NCBI GenBank assembly: GCA_003501375.1
Contig: DNPO01000070.1
Location: 1-7,827, forward strand
Direction of reading: 5' to 3'
Length of the DNA stretch: 7,827 nt
From: Candidatus Sumerlaeota bacterium
GTDB lineage: Bacteria; Sumerlaeota; Sumerlaeia; UBA8349
The first letter of the stretch is position 1; each line of letters begins with the position of its first letter. This document shows, piece by piece, positions 1 to 5,842 of the stretch. The notes under the pieces were generated by a model. The model was not told the origin of the DNA and did not search any database. It saw only the letters and a list, made by a program, of their open reading frames with translations. A program made the translations under genes and the position numbers.

Positions 1-1
1 G

Positions 2-1999
2 TTACATGATTTCCATTGCCTGCTTTTCCAACTCAAACATTTCATCGCGCAAACTGGCTGCGCCTTCAAAATCCAAATCTTGCGCTGCTTTTTGCATGGC
101 AACCTTCACGCGCCCGATAGCCTTCTCCAACTCCTTGCGCGTGTGGTAATGCACCGAATCTTTTTCCGCCACGCGCGGCACATCCGCATAGTCTTTCTCG
201 GAAATCGTGTCCAGAATTTGCCCGATATTTTTCCGAATTCCGCGCGGGGTGATGTTATGCTTTTCGTTGTACTCCTGTTGCCGCTCGCGCCGCCGCGTCA
301 CCTCGTGGATCACAAATTCCATACTCCTGGTCATTTTGTCGGCATACATGATCACGCGCCCGTCCAGATGGCGCGCAGCACGTCCGCAAATCTGCGTGAG
401 CGATATTTTGTCACGCAGGAAACCTTCCTTGTCCGCATCCAACACGCCTACCAACGATACCTCTGGCAAGTCAAGACCCTCGCGCAACAGGTTCACTCCG
501 ACCAGCACGTCAAATTCGCCCGCACGCAAATCGCGGATGATTTCCGTGCGTTCGATGGTGTCGATGTCCGAATGCAGGTAGCGCACACGAATGCCCACCT
601 CCTGATAGTATCGCGTCAAATCTTCGGCCATGCGTTTAGTAAGCGTGGTAACCAGAACGCGCTCGTTGCGCTCCACGCGCACGCGTACTTCTTCAAGCAA
701 ATTATCTACCTGCGTTTCGGCGGGCCGGACTTCGATAATCGGATCAAGCAGCCCCGTCGGACGCACCAATTGTTCAATGATTACATGGTTGCTCTTATCC
801 AATTCGTAATCGTTCGGCGTGGCGGAAACGTACAGCACTTGGTTTTGCTTTGACTCAAACTCATCGAACGTGAGCGGTCGGTTGTCCAATGCGGATGGCA
901 GGCGGAAACCGTGCTCGATCAGGTTTTGCTTGCGCGCACGGTCTCCGTGGTACATGGCACGAACTTGCGGAAGGGATGCGTGGCTCTCGTCAATAAAAAG
1001 CAAGTAATCCTGGGGGAAATAATCGATCAGCGTGTACGGCGGGGTCCCGGGCGCGCGCCCGTCAAAATGGCGCGAGTAGTTTTCGATGCTCTGGCAATGC
1101 CCCGTTTCCATCATCATTTCGAGATCGTAACGCGTGCGCTGTTCCAGACGTTGCGCTTCCACCAGTCGATTCTCATTGCGCAGCACATCCAAACGCTCAG
1201 CCAGTTCATCACGAATGCCTTGCAATGCTGCTTCCATGCGCGGACGTTGTACCGTGTACGGCGTCGCGGGATGTACGGCCGCCCGCTGCAAGGGACGCAA
1301 CCGCGTTCCCTTCAACGCATCAATTTCATAGAGGCCATCTATCTCATCACCAAAAAATTCAACCCGCAACGCCTTCTTGTCTTCATGCGCGCGGTAAATG
1401 TCCACCGTATCGCCACGCACGCGAAAGGTGCCACGCGCAAAATCCATATCGTTGCGGTCATACTGAATTTCGATCAGTTTCCGTACCATTTCTTCGCGCG
1501 AAATCCGGTCGCCAGGATTCAGCAATAACGTCATCCCATGATACTCTTCCGGTGAGCCGATACCGTAAATGCACGACACACTGGCAACAACAATAACATC
1601 ACGCCGCTCCAGCAGTGAGCGCATGGCGGACAAACGCACGCGATCGAGTTCCTCGTTGATCGCGCAGTCTTTTTCGATGTAGGTGTCCGAGCGCGGAATA
1701 TACGCTTCGGGCTGATAGTAGTCGTAGTAACTGACAAAATATTCAACGGCATTTTCAGGAAAAAGGTCTTTGAATTCGCGGTAAAGTTGCGCCGCAAGCG
1801 TTTTGTTATGCGACAGGATGAGCGTGGGACGGTTGAGCGATGCGATAACATGCGCCATCGTGAAAGTCTTACCCGAGCCGGTAACACCCAGTAAGGTTTG
1901 CTGTGGTGTTCCATTGCGAAACCCGTGCGTAATCTGGCGGATGGCAGAAGGCTGGTCGCCACTGGGTTTGAATTCCGAAACGAGTTCAAATTTGTCCAC
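2..1999 (-). CDS. uvrB: UvrABC excinuclease subunit B
   Basis: UvrB is the damage-verifying helicase-like subunit of nucleotide excision repair. UvrA loads it onto DNA, and it then recruits UvrC for dual incision. The 665-residue length is normal for the family (E. coli 673). Visible motifs are Walker A GVTGSGKT (38-45), the beta-hairpin YYDYYQPEAYIP (91-102) that clamps one DNA strand, the DESH Walker B box (337-340), VSATP (391-395), GVNLLREGLDLPEV (501-514), the arginine-finger region GRAAR (539-543) and a C-terminal UVR motif (about 627-662) that contacts UvrC. The start is GTG at 1997-1999. GAGG lies 10 bases upstream, an in-frame TAG stands further upstream with no alternative start between, and MDKFELVSEFKPSGDQP is the expected N-terminus. 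The stop is TAA at 2-4. Motif VI reads SLTQICGRAAR where most UvrBs have SLIQTIGRAAR. It appears to be its own transcription unit. I saw no obvious E. coli-type LexA box upstream. Confidence 0.98.
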   Translation of the reverse strand: MDKFELVSEFKPSGDQPSAIRQITHGFRNGTPQQTLLGVTGSGKTFTMAHVIASLNRPTLILSHNKTLAAQLYREFKDLFPENAVEYFVSYYDYYQPEAYIPRSDTYIEKDCAINEELDRVRLSAMRSLLERRDVIVVASVSCIYGIGSPEEYHGMTLLLNPGDRISREEMVRKLIEIQYDRNDMDFARGTFRVRGDTVDIYRAHEDKKALRVEFFGDEIDGLYEIDALKGTRLRPLQRAAVHPATPYTVQRPRMEAALQGIRDELAERLDVLRNENRLVEAQRLEQRTRYDLEMMMETGHCQSIENYSRHFDGRAPGTPPYTLIDYFPQDYLLFIDESHASLPQVRAMYHGDRARKQNLIEHGFRLPSALDNRPLTFDEFESKQNQVLYVSATPNDYELDKSNHVIIEQLVRPTGLLDPIIEVRPAETQVDNLLEEVRVRVERNERVLVTTLTKRMAEDLTRYYQEVGIRVRYLHSDIDTIERTEIIRDLRAGEFDVLVGVNLLREGLDLPEVSLVGVLDADKEGFLRDKISLTQICGRAARHLDGRVIMYADKMTRSMEFVIHEVTRRRERQQEYNEKHNITPRGIRKNIGQILDTISEKDYADVPRVAEKDSVHYHTRKELEKAIGRVKVAMQKAAQDLDFEGAASLRDEMFELEKQAMEIM

Positions 2000-2095
2000 T
2001 ATCTGAAAACCTCTACCAGCAGATTGCTACGGATAACGCAGATTAAAGACCAGCGATAATCACTAAAAACAAAAGCCGCTGCTCACTCGGGTGAA

Positions 2096-2124
2096 ATGAT
2101 ACCCCAATGAACAACGGCAGTAAA
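2096..2124 (-). promoter_or_regulatory. Candidate sigma70-type promoter of uvrB
   Basis: On the minus strand TTTACT (2119-2124, 4 of 6 matches to TTGACA) is followed after 17 bases by TATCAT (2096-2101, 5 of 6 matches to TATAAT). This predicts a transcript start near 2089 and a leader of roughly 90 bases before the uvrB GTG. It lies in the 162-base gap after the XRE gene. The leader also has a weak TCAC-CCGA-GTGA stem (about 2084-2095) and T-rich runs, which could be residual termination of the upstream transcript. This is a motif match by eye only. Confidence 0.45.
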
Positions 2125-2161
2125 CCACTTTATGGCAAATACCAATGCGATAGGCAGTGTG

Positions 2162-2716
2162 TTACTCATCGGCTTCCGGGACGCGGATGGAACGCCCAAC
2201 GATTAGCACATCGCGGAATTGATTTACGTTCAAACGGTGCATTTGCTGGTCAATTTCCACGAGGAAAATGATTTCGTCCAAACACGGCTTGAAAATATCC
2301 CACATTTTGGAGTCCGAAATGAAACGCTTGAGAGAAGGAGACACGTCTGGATTATCCATAATCAACGCCCCCCGCTTCTGATAAGCATCTGCGCTATCAG
2401 CAAGGGCAGAAATCTGGTCAATCAATGCACCCGTATCCAGCCCACAACCGATTTTGAGATGCGCATTCAGACGTGCAGGAACCTTCTCCTTTATCCACAT
2501 CAACACGGCTTCCTTGTCCGGAATATCCATGTCAGCAGCCATTTTCTGCCACAAACGCAGAGATGGAAGCACAAATCCCTTTTCAAATTTGAAAATGGCA
2601 GGTCCCGACACCCCATAACGAACGGCTAAATCAGCCTGCGTCAGGTGGTTTTTCTTGCGAAAAGACATGAGGCGTGCCGCAAGCGGAGACTTGGGAATTT
2701 CACTATATCGAGCCAT
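2162..2716 (-). CDS. XRE-family helix-turn-helix transcriptional regulator
   Basis: This 184-residue protein has an N-terminal lambda-repressor-like (HTH_3/XRE) DNA-binding domain at about residues 12-66. The signature residues are LTQADLAVRYGVSGPAIFKF at 25-44, then the EKG turn (45-47) and P51. The remaining 120 residues are mostly helical (A81-H86, L93-A105, M138-M159) and I do not recognise them; they are likely a dimerisation or sensing region. No transmembrane segment or enzyme motif is visible. The ATG at 2714-2716 is supported by AAAGGA (2724-2729) with 7 bases between it and the start. The gene stands alone, with 146 bases to the upstream 53-codon gene and 162 to uvrB. The preceding gap holds a promoter candidate, a stem-loop and an imperfect palindrome, which fits autoregulation, the usual habit of this family. 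Its targets cannot be read from the sequence. It does not pair with a toxin or HipA-like gene here. Confidence 0.9.
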   Translation of the reverse strand: MARYSEIPKSPLAARLMSFRKKNHLTQADLAVRYGVSGPAIFKFEKGFVLPSLRLWQKMAADMDIPDKEAVLMWIKEKVPARLNAHLKIGCGLDTGALIDQISALADSADAYQKRGALIMDNPDVSPSLKRFISDSKMWDIFKPCLDEIIFLVEIDQQMHRLNVNQFRDVLIVGRSIRVPEADE

Positions 2717-2764
2717 CTTGAATTCCTTTCCCTAAAAAATATAACCCGCAAAAGAACTACATTT

Positions 2765-2788
2765 CCGTGCCCCAAAATGGGGCTACGG
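2765..2788 (-). promoter_or_regulatory. Stem-loop in the predicted leader of the XRE gene
   Basis: CCGTGCCCCA and TGGGGC-T-ACGG form a 10-base-pair stem with a single bulged T (2784) and an AAA loop (2775-2777). On the minus strand it begins about 11 bases after the predicted transcript start and ends about 35 bases before the ribosome binding site. Neither strand has a T run directly after it, so it is not a standard intrinsic terminator. It could be a leader structure affecting mRNA stability or translation, an operator palindrome for the XRE protein, or a weak 3' end for the transcript coming from 3024-2863. Confidence 0.45.
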
Positions 2789-2805
2789 GATACACAACTT
2801 CTTTG

Positions 2806-2834
2806 ATTGTTTACTAAAAAAGTCCTATTGTCAA
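2806..2834 (-). promoter_or_regulatory. Candidate promoter of the XRE regulator gene
   Basis: The minus strand carries a perfect TTGACA (2829-2834). After 17 bases comes AACAAT (2806-2811), which matches TATAAT at four positions but lacks the first T. The predicted start is near 2799, giving a leader of about 82 bases to the ATG at 2716. The strong -35 with a poor -10 would fit a regulated promoter. The region is A+T-rich, so a chance match is possible. Confidence 0.35.
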
Positions 2835-2852
2835 TCCCTATAATGTAACGAT

Positions 2853-2870
2853 TGTGGGAATTTTACCACA
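2853..2870. repeat. Imperfect 18-base palindrome, possible operator
   Basis: On the minus strand the sequence TGTGGTAAAATTCCCACA is an inverted repeat with 7 of 9 mirrored positions matching. It lies about 20 bases upstream of the TTGACA candidate and overlaps the stop codon of the 53-codon gene (2863-2865). It has the size and symmetry of a dimeric HTH operator. There is no T run after it, so it is a poor terminator. Partial copies of GATTGT occur nearby at 2805 and 2850. Confidence 0.22.
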
Positions 2871-3024
2871 TACCAGTCGTCATTAACCGATCTAAATACA
2901 CCCAAACCCTCTTCAAGTCACCACTAAAATATAAAACGGCAAAACACAGCATTACCAAAAATGCCAAGGTGATTAACTTCCCAATCCAGTGGTGCACGGC
3001 TGACTTAAATTTCCAAAAGGCCAT
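2863..3024 (-). CDS. Small single-span membrane protein, 53 residues
   Basis: This short gene starts at ATG 3022-3024 and ends at TAA 2863-2865. The start is preceded by an unusually strong ribosome binding region: AGGAGG six bases upstream, plus a second GGAGG abutting the ATG. The product begins MAFWKFKSAVHHWIGK, a basic and aromatic N-terminus. It then has one hydrophobic stretch (about residues 17-33, ITLAFLVMLCFAVLYF at its core) and a charged tail with SGDLKRVWVYLDRLM. The positive-inside rule is ambiguous because both flanks are basic. It lies 79 bases after the TPR gene on the same strand, so co-transcription with the coupled pair is likely and it may be their membrane partner. I do not recognise the family. 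A plus-strand frame of 89 codons overlaps it but has no comparable start signal. Coding status rests on the start signal, the amphipathic layout and the operon position. Confidence 0.6.
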   Translation of the reverse strand: MAFWKFKSAVHHWIGKLITLAFLVMLCFAVLYFSGDLKRVWVYLDRLMTTGMW

Positions 3025-3103
3025 CCTCCGCCTCCTCTTTTTTATGAAAGTCTGCGGAACTGAAAAGAATATTCTGCCCGTTATGCTTAACGTGCTCTCA
3101 TTT

Positions 3104-3928
3104 TTACCGCTTCACAACTAACCCCTTGATCCACTGTACTCCTTTGGTGATAAGGCCTTCGAGCGGACGACTGGTCAAACGAATGAGTTCCTTCTCCGCT
3201 GCGCCCCAAGATGGCTTCAAGGTCAACGCGTGCCGCTGTGATTCAATGGCTTGGTTGATAAAGCCCATTTGCCGCTGGCAAATACCCAAGTGATGCCATA
3301 AAAAAGGGTTATCAGGGTTCGCTGTGGCGCATTTGCCATACGCCTCAATGGCGGGTACCCACTTGCGGTAACGCTCCAGCGCCAAGCCCATTTGGGCAGT
3401 TAACCGCCATTCTTGCGGAGCAATGGCCCCCTGCGCTTTGTCAAAACACATTTTCCAGTTGGCGTTATCCGCCTCCAGCAAAATCCATCCCCGTGCAAAC
3501 CAGCAAATCGCATCAGGAGCGCCCTGGCTCAAGGCAAAGTCGGATGTACCAATTCCTCGGCTCGTCATGCCTTGCAATGTCAGCGTCAAGCCCCTGAAAG
3601 AAAGCACTCCGGGATGCGTAGGAAAGCGCTCCGCACCGCGTGCAGACCAGACATCTGCCTCGCGCATTTCGCCTAAAAAAATCAGCGCCAGCACCTGCGC
3701 AATCCACGGATCGGGACGGGAAGCGTCTTCCTGCAGCGCTTGTGAATAGTACTGTAGCGCACGGCGGAAATCGCCCGAATAGAAGGACGCATCTGCCTTA
3801 CGCATAACAGCATCGTAGGTTAACGGTTCTTGCCCATATGAAGCCGCGTCCGGCATGAGCGGGGTATCGGATGGGGTATTATCAGGCGTTACGCCCGACT
3901 GTGTTTCCAGTTTGGCAAATCGACTCAT
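3104..3928 (-). CDS. TPR-like repeat protein, 274 residues
   Basis: This is a soluble-looking helical repeat protein without a signal peptide. Residues 1-35 form a polar, proline-rich, probably disordered head. Tetratricopeptide-like helix pairs follow. The clearest are about 39-71 (ADASFYSGDFRRALQYYSQA), 75-103, 141-170, 175-205 (GLALERYRKWVPAIEAYGKC) and 208-241 (WHHLGICQRQMGFINQAIES, then LTLKP), with the usual small residues and closing proline. The C-terminus (256-274) is basic and hydrophobic (GLITKGVQWIKGLVVKR) and could touch a membrane or a partner. Its ATG (3926-3928) overlaps the TGA of the upstream gene in ATGA, so translation is probably coupled and the products likely interact. 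GGAAG about 12 bases upstream is a weak binding site. The family role is protein-protein scaffolding; the specific function is unknown. Confidence 0.85.
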   Translation of the reverse strand: MSRFAKLETQSGVTPDNTPSDTPLMPDAASYGQEPLTYDAVMRKADASFYSGDFRRALQYYSQALQEDASRPDPWIAQVLALIFLGEMREADVWSARGAERFPTHPGVLSFRGLTLTLQGMTSRGIGTSDFALSQGAPDAICWFARGWILLEADNANWKMCFDKAQGAIAPQEWRLTAQMGLALERYRKWVPAIEAYGKCATANPDNPFLWHHLGICQRQMGFINQAIESQRHALTLKPSWGAAEKELIRLTSRPLEGLITKGVQWIKGLVVKR

Positions 3929-4416
3929 CTATAGCGTTTAACTTCCAAAATAATGTCACCTGATTCCGTATCCACATTTTCCTGCACCAACTGGATGCCA
4001 CGGCTGTCCATTTCCTTCAAAACCCGATTGTAACTAAACTGTTGCACCAAGTCACCCACAAAGGCCAACGCTTCATCGCGCAATGCCCGAGCGCTTCGCT
4101 CTTTCGGCCCCAAAATATCAACAAAAAATTTCCCCGCGGTATCACGTCGAAAAATCAGACGCGTGTCGTCCTTCTCAAAAATCAGACGCTCATCCCGGCC
4201 CACTTCCTCGCCGATCAGCCCCTCCACCAGTTCGTCCACCGGAACGGACACCTTGCGCATGCTTTCTATCTCACGCGTGATGCGCCCCTTCAACCAGGCA
4301 TCATCCCCCGTACTCGTAAGTTTCTGATACCCCTTTCCGGCTGCAACAGCCAAAACCAGAGGGAGCAGCGATGGCCACGTCCAACCCATAAGCGGAGTAA
4401 TGAGGTAAAGTGCCAT
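3925..4416 (-). CDS. Hypothetical membrane-anchored protein, possibly DUF1257/Ycf35-like
   Basis: This 163-residue protein has a hydrophobic N-terminal segment (about residues 12-27, WTWPSLLPLVLAVAAGKG), followed by a charged helical region (36-71), three short beta strands (76-103, RLIFEKDDTRLIFRRDT, then FFVDILGPK), a long helix (107-139) and a final beta hairpin (141-162). The ending, with QQFSYNRVLKEM then GIQLVQENVDTESGDIILEV, resembles from memory the C-terminal part of DUF1257 (Ycf35) proteins; the N-terminal half does not obviously match, so this is tentative. The ATG at 4414-4416 is the only standard start after an in-frame TAG. It has no good ribosome binding site (AAAGG lies about 17 bases upstream), so initiation may be weak. 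It overlaps the TPR gene by 4 bases. A cytoplasmic domain tethered to the membrane is the simplest reading. The function is unknown. Confidence 0.82.
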   Translation of the reverse strand: MALYLITPLMGWTWPSLLPLVLAVAAGKGYQKLTSTGDDAWLKGRITREIESMRKVSVPVDELVEGLIGEEVGRDERLIFEKDDTRLIFRRDTAGKFFVDILGPKERSARALRDEALAFVGDLVQQFSYNRVLKEMDSRGIQLVQENVDTESGDIILEVKRYR

Positions 4417-4645
4417 GCTGTTTTTTTCAGATAACCTTTCTTCTCTGTGAATAGTCTACTCAAACACCTCCCAGAAAACAAGTTTTTTTAGAAAACAAGT
4501 GTGAAAAAGAAACCCTAGCGATCTGGTAGAAAATATGGTGCGAGGGATATAGTATTTTTCAAAAGTTTTACAATCACCTCGATCAATCTTGCTGCTAAAC
4601 AGCTTGCCGCATATTACTCTAAAGTCCTGATTCTGGTTGCACGAG
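4417..4645 (-). other. A+T-rich intergenic region upstream of the coupled pair
   Basis: This gap of 229 bases separates the double-module gene from the coupled pair. A weak promoter candidate for the pair is TTGTAA (4568-4573), 16 bases, TATATC (4546-4551), each matching consensus at four positions. Another possibility is TTGTTT within the direct repeat followed after 17 bases by TAGACT (about 4451-4479). A short GCTG-TTTAG-CAGC hairpin near 4597 has no T run after it, so no convincing terminator of the upstream gene is seen. A 69-codon frame at 4456-4665 shows no coding signs. Confidence 0.3.
4473..4500. repeat. Tandem 11-base direct repeat
   Basis: AGAAAACAAGT occurs at 4473-4483 and again at 4490-4500, a 17-base period with a TTTTTT spacer between the copies. 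On the minus strand it reads ACTTGTTTTCT twice, about 60-85 bases before the ATG at 4416. It could be a pair of regulator sites, part of an A-tract bend, or a replication-slippage duplication. Confidence 0.6.
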
Positions 4646-5731
4646 TTACTTGGTACAAATGGCATCGTGGATCAGATTCTCATCTACAAAACACCGCACG
4701 TTCATCCCCTCCATCTCAATCTTGAGGGTATACCACCGTCCGGTTTCCAAGGTAATGGATTTTCTATCAGTGGGTAGGCCTGCACCCTCTAAACCGCACT
4801 GTTTATTTGCCCAGCCCCCTAAATTCCACCAATGCTTGTCCTGAATATCTTTGGACTGAAACAAGATTAGGAAGCCTTCCTCTCCGCCCGTTTTGCGTGC
4901 TTTGAGCGTGAGTATGCAATCGCCCCAACTTTTGTCCAACACGGCAAGTGCCGGGCTATCATTACCTGTTTGCGTAATGACTCCATCTTTTACCAACCAT
5001 TTGCCCTTGCTTGTGTTCCAACCCGACAAACTGGTGATTCCTGCGGAACTATACAGCGATCTGCCATCCAGTTCCGCGATTTGAATGTCCTTAAACTCTA
5101 CTTGGGTTTTCCACGAGCCTACGCCAATCAGAGTCAGTCCACGCGTTATCTCATGCATCAGAGTACCATCTACGTAACAGCGGACATGAGCACCTTGGAT
5201 TTCTAACTTGATGTCATACCACTGATCTTTTTGGGCTACAAAGGTTTTGCTATCCGCGGGGAGGTCTCCCCCTTCAAAGTAACTTTGGTTGGCTTTTTCG
5301 CTGCCCCCCAGATTCCACCAGTGTTTTTCCTGTCCATCGGCAACTTGGAAGGGAATAAGAAAGCCTTCGGCACCACCGGTTTTACGCGCTTTGAAAGTAA
5401 AGGCACAATCGCCCCATTTCCTTTTCAAAATTGCAATCGCGGGGGTATCTTTGCCCGTTTGCACCAACGAGCCACCTTTTGCAGCCCACTCTCCTGTGGC
5501 TGCGGTCCAATCGGACATATCTTTCAGTTCACCGGCGTTGTAAAGCACTTTCCCATCCGAACCTGTCACTTGGATTTCTTTAAATTCCACTTGTGTATTC
5601 CAAGACCCGAGTCCGATGGAGCCAAACGAAATGGATGCGGTAATCGGCTCTGCGGCAAATGCACTGGTTGCCAGCAACAGCATTGAGGATAAGACGCATG
5701 TTTTTTTCCACAGAGTCATCAACATAATCAT
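4646..5731 (-). CDS. Secreted protein of two tandem concanavalin-like modules
   Basis: This 361-residue protein begins with a clear Sec signal peptide: basic LWKK, then a hydrophobic core (11-21), then SAFA with probable cleavage after A26. The rest is two copies of a module of about 160 residues (35-197 and 199-357) of the DUF1080/LamG jelly-roll type. Each has IGxGSW, a KARKTGG box, a WWNLGG box, a DQWYDIK or GRWYTLK strand, and a Cys pair 75-76 residues apart. No catalytic motif is visible, and binding of carbohydrate or surface glycan is inferred. The ATG at 5729-5731 is chosen because AAAGGG lies four bases upstream and it starts the signal peptide; the longer frame begins at TTG 5762-5764 without such support. 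The gene follows the GH51 gene, which carries a third copy, suggesting shared substrate. The second copy ends abruptly with HDAICTK and lacks the closing strand. Confidence 0.87.
   Translation of the reverse strand: MIMLMTLWKKTCVLSSMLLLATSAFAAEPITASISFGSIGLGSWNTQVEFKEIQVTGSDGKVLYNAGELKDMSDWTAATGEWAAKGGSLVQTGKDTPAIAILKRKWGDCAFTFKARKTGGAEGFLIPFQVADGQEKHWWNLGGSEKANQSYFEGGDLPADSKTFVAQKDQWYDIKLEIQGAHVRCYVDGTLMHEITRGLTLIGVGSWKTQVEFKDIQIAELDGRSLYSSAGITSLSGWNTSKGKWLVKDGVITQTGNDSPALAVLDKSWGDCILTLKARKTGGEEGFLILFQSKDIQDKHWWNLGGWANKQCGLEGAGLPTDRKSITLETGRWYTLKIEMEGMNVRCFVDENLIHDAICTK
4661..5137 (-). repeat. Concanavalin-like module, copy 3
   Basis: Residues 199-357 of the double-module protein. The copy runs from TLIGVGSWKTQVEFKDIQI to ENLIHDAI. 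It resembles the copy inside the GH51 enzyme more than its own neighbour: both have GGW-x-NKQ-x-GLEG, LFQS, ETGRWY and an IIHD or LIHD ending. Cysteines C272 and C347 match the conserved pair; C312 and C359 are extra. Confidence 0.85.
5141..5629 (-). repeat. Concanavalin-like module, copy 2 (divergent)
   Basis: Residues 35-197 of the double-module protein, from FGSIGLGSWNTQVEFKEIQ to TLMHEITRG. It keeps the frame of conserved residues (KARKTGG, WWNLGG, EGGDLP, C109 and C185). It differs where the other two agree: PFQVADGQ replaces LFQS-x-x-I/L, GGSEKANQSYFEG replaces GGW-x-NKQ-x-GLEG, and AQKDQWY replaces ETGRWY. This suggests a changed ligand surface. Confidence 0.85.
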
Positions 5732-5767
5732 GTTTCCCTTTCGGTAGGGGTGTTTAGAATGCAACCT

Positions 5768-5799
5768 GGACAGACCGACCTGATTAGGCCGATCTGTCC
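5768..5799 (-). promoter_or_regulatory. Intergenic stem-loop after the GH51 gene
   Basis: GGACAGA pairs perfectly with TCTGTCC, and after one mismatch CG pairs with CG, then after a second mismatch CCT pairs with AGG, closing a GATT loop: 12 pairs in a 32-base element. On the minus strand it lies 43 bases after the GH51 stop and 36 bases before the ATG at 5731. No T run follows, so it is either a Rho-type or processing signal that sets the ratio of the two gene products, or a DNA operator. A short CGCT-C-AGCG palindrome lies just upstream near 5807. Confidence 0.45.
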
Positions 5800-5842
5800 G
5801 AGTAAACGCTCAGCGAGGGTAAGGAACAGGCAACTCAACGCA

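Noticed and set aside
80..853. Plus-strand frame of 257 codons
   Set aside because: It lies entirely antisense to the highly conserved uvrB coding sequence. Its translation looks like reverse-complement shadow without domain motifs, and there is no start signal.
2765..2788. Intrinsic terminator
   Set aside because: The stem is strong but neither strand has the T run that must follow it, so it is listed as a regulatory stem-loop instead.
2839..2844. Perfect TATAAT on the plus strand
   Set aside because: No -35 element at 16-18 bases (the spot is a run of A), no extended -10, and no supported plus-strand gene follows.
2852..3121. Plus-strand frame of 89 codons
   Set aside because: It overlaps the minus-strand 53-codon gene, which has a far better ribosome binding site. 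The plus-strand product has no recognisable domain and its ATG has no Shine-Dalgarno.
4456..4665. Minus-strand frame of 69 codons overlapping the end of the double-module gene
   Set aside because: No ribosome binding site, no domain, low-complexity A+T-driven composition, and it starts inside another gene in a different frame.
5762..5764. Longer start for the double-module protein
   Set aside because: The codon is TTG with no binding site, and the 11 extra residues would precede a normal signal peptide. The ATG at 5729-5731 has AAAGGG four bases upstream.
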